21,960 nt of DNA from REBR01 sp033721915 (GTDB taxonomy: Bacteria > Pseudomonadota > Gammaproteobacteria > Pseudomonadales > Oleiphilaceae): positions 1 through 21,960 of the forward strand of contig JAWWAC010000051.1 of assembly GCA_033721915.1 (NCBI GenBank), read 5' to 3'. Shown in pieces: positions 1 to 5,402 of this stretch; position 1 is the stretch's first letter, and each line of letters starts with the position of its first letter. The position numbers and the translations under genes are program-made. The notes under the pieces were generated by a model. The model ran no database searches. It saw only the letters and a list, made by a program, of their open reading frames with translations, and was not told where the DNA came from.

Positions 1-123
1 GAAGTCGGCAAGCAGTTCGACGTCACCCGCGAGCGGATCCGCCAGATCGAAGCCAAGGCACTGCGCAAACTGCGCCATCCTTCACGCTCCGACCACCTGC
101 GCAGCTTCATCGACGAGGGCTGA
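1..123 (+). CDS. rpoD: RNA polymerase sigma-70 factor RpoD, C-terminal end (partial)
   Basis: The first 40 codons read in frame to a TGA stop and match the end of the housekeeping sigma factor. The stretch VTRERIRQIEAKALRKLRHP is the region 4.2 helix-turn-helix that recognises the -35 element, and the ending SDHLRSFIDEG is typical of gammaproteobacterial RpoD. The start and regions 1-3 lie outside the window. Family knowledge: RpoD directs RNA polymerase to most growth-phase promoters. rpoD followed by a CAT-anticodon tRNA is an arrangement known in Pseudomonas-like genomes. The identification is secure although only the tail is present. Confidence 0.97.
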   Translation, partial: EVGKQFDVTRERIRQIEAKALRKLRHPSRSDHLRSFIDEG

Positions 124-144
124 GCACCACCCTGATCCACCGCT

Positions 145-182
145 GGCGGGGGCCCCACCCCATGGGTATAATGGCCCCCGCC
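145..182 (+). promoter_or_regulatory. tRNA promoter with its -10 box in the loop of a 10-bp inverted repeat
   Basis: A perfect TATAAT sits at 167-172 and is followed by a GC-rich discriminator (GGCCCCCG), as in stringently controlled stable-RNA promoters. No good -35 hexamer is visible. The -10 lies in the 18-nt space between GGCGGGGGCC (145-154) and GGCCCCCGCC (173-182), a perfect 10-bp inverted repeat. It would drive the tRNA 55 nt downstream. No T-run follows the stem, so it is not a standard terminator of rpoD. Confidence 0.7.
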
Positions 183-226
183 CAAGCGGCACCAGTCGCA
201 CCCCGCACCACCCTACCCTGTAAAAA

Positions 227-303
<77 letters not shown>

Positions 304-360
304 TTATTTTCAATAGGTTACGAGATTCCAACGCATCAGAAGCCCTCCCATAATTCTCAA

Positions 361-381
361 ATGGGACACTCATGGGACACT
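361..381 (+). repeat. Tandem ATGGGACACT repeats, arm-site-like
   Basis: ATGGGACACT occurs at 361-370 and again at 372-381, 11 bp apart, about 60 bp behind the tRNA 3' end. A related AATGGGACAC lies at 5112-5121 near the other end of the accessory region, and both copies are preceded by AGCCCTC about 20 bp upstream (341 and 5092). Short direct repeats at this spot resemble integrase arm-binding sites of elements that insert in tRNA genes. That reading is an inference, because no intact integrase is present. Confidence 0.45.
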
Positions 382-415
382 GACTGACAACACCTGCTGT
401 CCTCTGTGATGCACC

Positions 416-548
416 TGTAACCATCCCCTAAAATCGGTGCATACGTAATTAGAGTTCTCCGGCCTACAATGAGGCAAGCGGAGCGCTGGGAAGAAACACG
501 CAGGGCGGATACAAGTCACGCATGCACCGATTTTAGGGGGTGGTTACA
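416..548. mobile_element. MITE-like element with about 30-bp terminal inverted repeats
   Basis: The left arm 417-446 (GTAACCATCCCCTAAAATCG, continuing to ACGT) and the inverted right arm 518-547 agree at 28 of 30 positions. They enclose about 70 bp, and the whole unit is about 131 bp. The ends GTAAC...GTTAC recall the GTAA ends of IS66-family elements, but that family link is tentative. A third copy of the arm starts at 5132. I see no clear 8-bp target duplication: the flanks are ATGCACCT and ACTGGAAA. The element has no transposase, so it would be a non-autonomous remnant. Its right arm borders and partly supplies the start of the gene fragment at 540. Confidence 0.65.
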
Positions 549-791
549 CTGGAAACACTGGGACTGGAAGATAAAATCACTTTCCATGCCAAGCCGCTGC
601 AGTTGGACTACCTCTATCTGATTCTGTCCCGGGCAATCCCGGAGAACAAAGAGTATCTGCAGGTTTTCAACCTTGGTCTAGGAAACCTGAAAGAGTCCGG
701 ACAACTCGAAGCACTGATTGACCAATCATTGCCGAATCTGCCGCTCTCTTATCTCGTGGCCGATGACAAAGAAGCCCATAGCGAGGATTAG
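540..791 (+). pseudogene. C-terminal remnant of an ABC-type solute-binding protein (SBP_bac_3-like)
   Basis: The frame encodes about 83 residues. It contains GLEDKITFHAKPLQLDYLYL, ILSRAIPEN and VFNLGLGNLKESGQLEALI, which resembles the last helices of periplasmic amino-acid-type binding proteins. These normally have about 250 residues and a signal peptide, and both the N-terminal lobes and the export signal are missing. The only start is a GTG inside the right arm of the palindromic element at 416-548, so the gene appears cut off by that element or by a rearrangement at it. No ribosome-binding site is visible. It is probably not functional. The assignment rests on sequence feel over a short fragment. 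Confidence 0.55.
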
Positions 792-952
792 TTCGGTCTT
801 TCAAGCATGCAAAGGCCATTTACGCCAGAATGCGATCAGCCGCTTAGGGCTGATGAAAGATTGGAACACGCCCGAATGGTGCGGTGAGCGGGCCCTTTTC
901 GTGATTTTTGATGAGCTGGCGTCGCGAATTGTACGCAATTGGTCAATCTGGA

Positions 953-974
953 CGTTCGCTTTGCGACCACAGCG
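953..974 (+). repeat. Fragment of a dispersed island repeat (GTTCGCTTTGCGACC)
   Basis: The stretch GTTCGCTTTGCGACCACAGCG is nearly identical to GTTCGCTTTGCGACCTAAGCG at 4817-4837, where a longer copy of the same repeat begins. A further piece of that repeat occurs at 1986-2034. The rest of 792-1050 shows no convincing gene. It has one GC hairpin-like stretch (GCCCG at 869 with CGGGC near 888, followed by a T-rich run) that could be a weak terminator for the fragment at 540-791. Confidence 0.5.
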
Positions 975-1050
975 TCTGATTTTGCAACGACCGCGGTAAG
1001 CCTTCACCGAGCCGAAGCCAACGCCTTCTCGGTTTGCCCAAAGAAGCGGC

Positions 1051-1890
1051 TCAGTCGTCATTTTCTGAGCCTGTCACCTGAACGTGCCACTTATCGCCTG
1101 GCTGTGCAGACAACAGTAGTTTGGCGGTTCCGCTCTTGTCGAGCTTTGTATGGTCCGCAGTGATTCGGACACGAGTAAAGGGATTCGAGGGGTCCGGGTT
1201 GATCTCGGCGACAAATGGCTTGAGGTTAGGATTTTTTCGTTTGGGCTTAAAGCGAAGAGCTGTCGCCTGTTCATGCTCCAGAGACTGAATGTAAAAGATG
1301 AGGTCGAGCGCTGACTCGGTTCGCTCCTCCGTATCCATCACGGTCGCCACCTCCCAGTCGCACATATCGGGTTCCAGCGCGAGGCCAAAGGTTTCCGACA
1401 GCTTCTGCCACCAATGGCTGAACACGGCGGCGTCATTACGATGCAATTCGGTGGTCGGAACTCGCGGGTCCGCGCCCCGACGAAGCAGTTGTTGGGTCAG
1501 ATGTTTACCAAAACCGCAAAAGTCCGCGTACTGCCGGTTACCCAGAGCCAGCACCGCAAATTTTACCTGGTCCAGATTAATGCTCGACTGGTCGAGCGCC
1601 TGTGCGAAGGGACGCGCCTCCGTGGGCGCCTCTCCTTCACCAAATGTCGAGACAATAAAAATGTGGCGCCCGTATTGCTCCAGCGTCTCGGGTTCAATCT
1701 CCGCCAGATTTACCAGATCGCACAAGGATGGGTTGTGTTCATAGATCCGTTTTGCGAGAGCTTTTGCGGTGTCAGTCTGGCTGGCAAAGGCTAGAAGAAT
1801 ACGCTTGCCGTTGTGGAAGTAGCGATTTTTTTTGTCGAATGGGACTGTCATTGTTACAAATATAGGGTGGAATCTCGCGCCCGGCAACAT
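1051..1890 (-). pseudogene. Flavodoxin domain of a CysJ-like diflavin reductase, C-terminally truncated
   Basis: The open frame gives 279 residues, or 266 from the second ATG at 1851; neither start has a good ribosome-binding site. An FMN-binding flavodoxin domain covers about residues 30-180: ILLAFASQTDTAKALA (phosphate loop), VSTFGEGEAPTEA and LALGNRQYADFCGFGKHL are the counterparts of CysJ-type FMN loops. The tail, with FTRVRITADH and LSAQPGD, looks like the beginning of an FAD/NADPH reductase domain but stops at 1051. Full diflavin reductases have about 550-600 residues, so the FAD and NADPH domains are absent. The product could at most be a soluble one-electron carrier. A genuine stand-alone flavodoxin with an odd tail is the alternative. 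It lies inside the degraded island and no partner gene remains. Confidence 0.65.
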
Positions 1891-1955
1891 CCATTTGAAC
1901 CCTTTAAACCGGGCCCCGAACTTGGCGGAACATTGGCGATCAAAAGGAGTTGATT

Positions 1956-2078
1956 ATGCGTGTTATCAAGTGCAGTCATCCTGAAAATGATCCGCTTTTA
2001 TCAATGCACTCCGTTTTCAAAGCGGCCCTTTCTGGACGGTCATATAAGCTCAAGCTCTTAAACAAAAGCGAACATTAG
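1956..2078 (+). CDS. Small ORF (40 aa) with a strong ribosome-binding site
   Basis: An ATG at 1956 lies 6 nt after AAAAGGAG, one of the best Shine-Dalgarno matches in the island, and runs 40 codons to TAG. The peptide (MRVIKCSHPENDPLLSMHS..., ending LLNKSEH) matches no family I recognise. Its middle (PLLSMHSVFKAAL) is encoded by the dispersed repeat also found at 4868-4960, where the same frame gives PLLSMCSAFKTDL. Its 3' end overlaps the end of the integrase fragment on the other strand by a few bases. It may be a real short gene, or an older gene start fused to repeat sequence. Function unknown. Confidence 0.35.
   Translation: MRVIKCSHPENDPLLSMHSVFKAALSGRSYKLKLLNKSEH
1986..2034 (+). repeat. 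Dispersed island repeat, short copy (TCCGCTTTTATCAATG)
   Basis: TCCGCTTTTATCAATG is identical to 4870-4885 in the long copy. The following part (CCGTTTTCAAAGCGGCCC...) matches not the next bases there but a segment about 45 bp further on (CCATTTTCAAAGCGGGCT near 4937). This copy therefore looks like an internally deleted version, or the long copy has an internal duplication. The two halves can pair through CCGCTTT and AAAGCGG, as in a small stem-loop repeat. Confidence 0.6.
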
Positions 2079-2578
2079 TGACGATAAAAAATGATGGCTT
2101 TTTTCCCACCACAACGATCAAAATGAAGCGCATTATATGAACCTGGCAATCGATCAAAAGGACTCACGGTTCCCGCCCGTCGATCGCTTAATAGATGCGT
2201 GTAGATTTCAGTTTTTCTGATATCGCTGTGCCCGGGTATTTCCTGCACCGCTCGAATATCACTTCCAGATCTTAATAACTCTGTCGCAAAGGCATGCCGA
2301 AAGGTATGTGCCGTGACTCGTTTATTAATGCCACTGGCTATAACTGCCTGTCTTAATTGCCGCGAATAGGTTGAATGGTGAAGATGATGTCGGCACACAT
2401 AACCGGCTATTGGATGAACGCATCGGGTTGATGAGGGAAACAAGCATTGCCATCCGAGGTCTTTCATTACGGGCCCGCACTTTTTGTGCAGAGAGGCAGG
2501 AACTGAAGTGAGCCCAAATCCATCGGCCAGATCAGATTCATGAACTGCCCTGACATAGGTTTGCAAGATAAAGACCTT
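2075..2578 (-). pseudogene. Integron-integrase-like tyrosine recombinase, C-terminal fragment
   Basis: About 165 residues match the C-terminal half of IntI-type tyrosine recombinases. Visible are the box II motif HTFRHAFATELL (H87, R90 counted from the TTG at 2566), DIRAVQEIPGHSD (H113, IntI usually has LLGHSD), the nucleophile context TEIYTHLL (Y122), and SPFDRL, like the usual SPxDxL ending. The stretch GWQCLFPSS ... RHHLHHS is the IntI-specific insertion, which points to IntI rather than XerC/D. The N-terminal domain and first catalytic Arg are missing. The frame starts immediately after the TGA of the upstream AFG1 gene, in the same frame. No attI or attC site was found beside it. It is inactive as a recombinase. 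Confidence 0.8.
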
Positions 2579-2581
2579 TAG

Positions 2582-4066
2582 TCATTGCCGTCCCCATTCA
2601 TTTCCTCCCATTTCAACCAACCGAGACGCGGCTCGACGAAAGGAAAAGGCGAGATCATTGGCGGACGATAGTTGTGCCAGTGACACGCCAATTCGACCCG
2701 TCGCCGACCACTCATAATATTCTCCCTCTTTGGTGCGAATCATGGTCGTCGCAAACGAACTCGAGTTCCCCCCCTTCTCATTGACAATCAATTCTTCATC
2801 TCCATCACTGCTTTCGACTTGCGCTTCAAAATCAACAAACAATTCGTCGAGCGGGACTTGTGCCGCCAGCACCAAGCGGGTGCGAGATTCATAACACGCG
2901 TCAATGAGGGTCACGAACCGTCGCGCTTCGTTGAGGTGATTGGCATCCAGCTGGGGGACGCGTTCCATGATGATGACCGGAAATCGGCCGCAGAGTGAAA
3001 TATAATCAGCCGCCCCAAGCGGTTGGTAGCACAGCTCGGAAAAGTCAAACCAGGCACACCGGTCATTGAATCGGGCAACCTGGACGGTGCGACCAAAGAG
3101 TACAGGAATGGTCTCGGCCTCAGTTCCGGATGCAGTGTCACCAAATATTTCTTCCAACTGCGCCTGTATGTTGTTGTTAGTATTATTATCGCCATGAATA
3201 TCATTACTTGACCAAAAATAGGATTGACCATCCGCTCGATTTTCAAGTCGATAATCCTTCTGGGAATCCTCCATAGAAATAATGTCGGACGTGTTTTTCA
3301 ACATGTCGATGAATGGCAAAAAGAGGGAGCGGTTGATGCCTCCCTCATACAAGGCATCTGGGGATCGATTCGAGGTGGCCACCATCACGACATTCCAATC
3401 CAATAATGATGAAAACAGTCGCTTCAAAATCAAGGCATCGGCAATTTCTGTTACTTGAAATTCATCGAAACAGAGGAGTTGAGCTTCTTGTGCCAATTGT
3501 TGCGCAATGACGGGGATCGCATCACCTTGTGGGTGTTCCTGTTTGTAGACAAAGATTCGACGATGGACGTCTAGCATGAATTCGTGAAAGTGGACGCGGC
3601 GTTTGGTTATGTTTATGTGTTTGTGGCTGTCATTAGTACAGCAAGAACCATCATCAGGAACAGAAACCGACGCGTAAAAGAGATCCATTAGAAAGCTCTT
3701 GCCGACCCCGACCGGTCCATGAATGTACATGCCTCGCGGTGGTGGACCAAAAGACCACAAATGGAACTTAACTCGAAGAAAGGACTGAGCTTGAGCCAGG
3801 GATCGCGCCAGTAACCGTAACAGTGAACTGCTGTTTTTAGAGCTGCCCTCTGTCGGTTCGTCGCTGCGTACTGATACGGGTGGGAGCGAGGTAAGAGACT
3901 CGTGCAGGGCATCGAATTTTGCCGCCAGAGCTACCTGCGCGTCATCTCGCTGCAACTCCCCCGAATCCACCATGCGTTTATACGCTGCTGTCACGGGGCC
4001 TGTCGGGAAGGACCGCCGAGCGACGCGATGTTGTGCTGTCCTATTCTTCATCACAGTTCTCATCAT
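2582..4066 (-). CDS. AFG1/ZapE-family ATPase, eukaryote-like variant
   Basis: A protein of about 494 residues if it starts at the first ATG (4066). The frame stays open to a TTG at 4126, and no start has a clear ribosome-binding site. It is a P-loop ATPase of the AFG1/LACE1/ZapE family: Walker A GPVGVGKSFLMDLFY (about 117-131), VHFHEFMLDVHRRI, Walker B LLCFDEFQ (about 197-204), sensor VMVATSNRSPDALYEGG, then LGAADY and ARRFVTLIDACYE. Bacterial ZapE has about 375 residues. This one has Ser/Asn/Asp-rich inserts (NNTNNN near 294, and about 415-450) and the phrase LYEGGINRSLFLPFI, which recalls plant and algal AFG1. Family role: mitochondrial AFG1 helps degrade or quality-control respiratory-chain subunits, and ZapE acts at the divisome. 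It lies between an integrase fragment and AT-rich sequence, so it is probably acquired. Expression is uncertain. Confidence 0.85.
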   Translation of the reverse strand: MMRTVMKNRTAQHRVARRSFPTGPVTAAYKRMVDSGELQRDDAQVALAAKFDALHESLTSLPPVSVRSDEPTEGSSKNSSSLLRLLARSLAQAQSFLRVKFHLWSFGPPPRGMYIHGPVGVGKSFLMDLFYASVSVPDDGSCCTNDSHKHINITKRRVHFHEFMLDVHRRIFVYKQEHPQGDAIPVIAQQLAQEAQLLCFDEFQVTEIADALILKRLFSSLLDWNVVMVATSNRSPDALYEGGINRSLFLPFIDMLKNTSDIISMEDSQKDYRLENRADGQSYFWSSNDIHGDNNTNNNIQAQLEEIFGDTASGTEAETIPVLFGRTVQVARFNDRCAWFDFSELCYQPLGAADYISLCGRFPVIIMERVPQLDANHLNEARRFVTLIDACYESRTRLVLAAQVPLDELFVDFEAQVESSDGDEELIVNEKGGNSSSFATTMIRTKEGEYYEWSATGRIGVSLAQLSSANDLAFSFRRAASRLVEMGGNEWGRQ

Positions 4067-4588
4067 GTAACTGATAGTTTTATTAATACGGTGGTATGGT
4101 ACGCTGGATTTCTGTAGGGGTATCAAATTAACCCTGACACACCTCCTCTATAGTACAAAAGATTTGCTCACAGGCGCCGATATTCAAGTCGAGAGTCTGT
4201 TTAGTACGATGTGAAAATGTCTAGGCTTAAGAGTACAGGTAAAATAAAAAAGTTATTTTTCCTAAAATTAAAATACATGGCGAATCATGTTTTATATGTT
4301 AAAATCTATTAAATGTTACTTAGAGAGTGAAAATTATTTTATTTTCGTCTATTAATCAAACCTTCCCACGCAGGTAAGCATTCAATACAAGCGTCTCCTA
4401 AATATTTTCAACCTGTTTTTGTCATTGGTTTTATTTAAAAATAATTATCTGAGTCCAAGTTTTGTTAATGTATGATGATGCTCCTCTCAATATAGCCTGA
4501 TAGTTCGAAACTTCTATCGTCAGATATAGTTCGATTGCTCGCTTTTTATAACCAGAGCCCAACGAACGCAATTGAACTCAAGGTCTGA
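4067..4588. other. AT-rich stretch without a recognisable gene
   Basis: This stretch is markedly richer in A and T than the core (runs such as AAAATAAAAAAGTTATTTTT near 4242). I see no ORF with family features and no RNA gene. A 9-bp direct repeat ATAGTTCGA occurs near 4499 and 4527. It separates the AFG1 gene from the ORF at 4589 and may hold its promoter, but no convincing -35/-10 pair stands out. A remnant of the missing N-terminal half of the integrase was looked for and not seen. Confidence 0.5.
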
Positions 4589-4771
4589 TTGAGCCAGTCA
4601 GCAAGCTTGTGGGGCGGCAATATACGTAAAGCGGAAGCTGACCAAAAACTCTTATTACCTTCGCCAATTGAAAACTTCAAACCTGAAGGCGAGCGTTACC
4701 ATAAAAAATCGGTAGCCAAATTTGTTGGATGCATGGTTGCTTTCATCATGTGGTGCGTGGTCACTGGCTAG
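4589..4771 (+). CDS. Hypothetical small protein with a C-terminal membrane-like segment
   Basis: An open frame of 60 codons from a TTG, without a good ribosome-binding site. The body is charged and polar (AEADQKLLLPSPIENFKPEG, then RYHKKSVAKF). It ends in a hydrophobic run, FVGCMVAFIMWCVVTG (about residues 45-60), which could be a membrane anchor. I do not recognise the family. It may be the tail of a longer gene whose front has been lost, as with its neighbours in the island. Nothing around it suggests a function. Confidence 0.3.
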   Translation: MSQSASLWGGNIRKAEADQKLLLPSPIENFKPEGERYHKKSVAKFVGCMVAFIMWCVVTG

Positions 4772-4815
4772 TCCAAACAATTAAACAAGTGGCTGGGCTT
4801 GGTGCTTCGCCCGAA

Positions 4816-5030
4816 TGTTCGCTTTGCGACCTAAGCGCACTTTATGTTCCAGAATTAAGCAGCAAAAAGGTCCGCTTTTATCAATGTGCTCTGCTTTTAA
4901 AACGGACCTTTTTCATGGGCCAAACTGCGTTAGATCCATTTTCAAAGCGGGCTTTTTCCGGTGGTCAGGGTGGCTTGGGCTTTTAAACAAGAATGGTCAG
5001 TCTCAAAAAGTCCGTTTTGGAAGGGGGCGG
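4816..5030 (+). repeat. Dispersed island repeat, longest copy, with internal stem-loops
   Basis: The copy starts with GTTCGCTTTGCGACC (also at 954) and continues to AAAAAGGTCCGCTTTTATCA (4864 on). That half pairs with TAAAACGGACCTTTTT (about 4895-4910), giving a long stem with one bulged C. A second, diverged unit CATTTTCAAAGCGGGCTTTTT follows near 4938, and CAAAAAGTCCGTTTTGG near 5008 is a third. An open frame spans the repeat (about 4815-5102), but its translation looks like repeat sequence rather than a protein. A transcribed hairpin of this kind could also act as a terminator. Confidence 0.6.
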
Positions 5031-5111
5031 CCAATTCATGAGGGCAATTCGCGGCCAAATTATGGTGTCATTACCAGAATATCGCATTCTGAGCCCTCTT
5101 AATTACGGCCT

Positions 5112-5121
5112 AATGGGACAC
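5112..5121 (+). repeat. Right-hand AATGGGACAC copy
   Basis: AATGGGACAC matches the tandem motif at 361-381. Both occurrences have AGCCCTC and a TAATT about 15-20 bp upstream (341 and 5092). The two places bracket the accessory stretch behind the tRNA, which is what remains of a repeat-bounded island would look like. No copy of the tRNA 3' end is found here, so a standard attR is not present. Confidence 0.35.
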
Positions 5122-5131
5122 CAGCTAGCAA

Positions 5132-5165
5132 TGTCACCCTCCCTTAACATCGGTGCATGCGTAAT
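5132..5165 (+). repeat. Third copy of the MITE/IS terminal repeat
   Basis: TGTCACCCTCCCTTAACATC, continuing GGTGCATGCGTAAT, aligns over 34 bp with the left arm at 416-449 with about six mismatches. Similarity continues inward (ACTCCGGCCCACAA against TCTCCGGCCTACAA near 466). There is no inverted partner downstream, so this is a solo end of a related insertion element. Confidence 0.6.
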
Positions 5166-5402
5166 GAAAATACTCCGGCCCACAAAAAAGCAGGCGGGGA
5201 GCCGTATGAACGAGTTACGGTACTGCGGTCCCAGGTCGTCAAGGTCCTAAAGCAGGTCGAGGGCGACCGCCTGTACAAAATGGTATGCCGGGAGTACGGC
5301 AGAACATTCAGAACAGCATCCAGGCGCTTAGTGAGTGAATGCTGTCGATCCAATGCCCAGCGTAGAGGCCGTCGACATGCACATTATTCGTCCTCGTCCT
5401 GA
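5157..5402 (+). CDS. Hypothetical ORF running out of the solo IS end
   Basis: An open frame of 81 codons begins at an ATG inside the solo terminal repeat (MRNENTPAHKKAGGEPYERV, then LRSQVVKVLKQVEGDRLYKM). It crosses the 3' end of the diguanylate cyclase gene on the opposite strand. The first 50 or so residues are charged and could belong to the missing insertion element's first gene, but I do not recognise the family. The last part lies antisense to the cyclase and is probably chance reading. No ribosome-binding site is clear. Most likely a broken remnant. Confidence 0.25.
   Translation: MRNENTPAHKKAGGEPYERVTVLRSQVVKVLKQVEGDRLYKMVCREYGRTFRTASRRLVSECCRSNAQRRGRRHAHYSSSS

Noticed and set aside
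801..1061. An 86-codon minus-strand ORF overlapping the end of the flavodoxin-like gene
   Set aside because: No ribosome-binding site, no recognisable motif, basic and low in hydrophobic structure; more likely random reading in decayed DNA.
4557..4935. GCCCAAC at 4557 and GTTAGAT at 4929 as ends of an integron attC site
   Set aside because: They are about 370 bp apart, much longer than known attC sites (roughly 57-141 bp), and no inner paired boxes were seen.
4127..5400. CRISPR array in the repeat-rich part of the island
   Set aside because: The repeats are few, of unequal length and spacing, and no cas genes are present.
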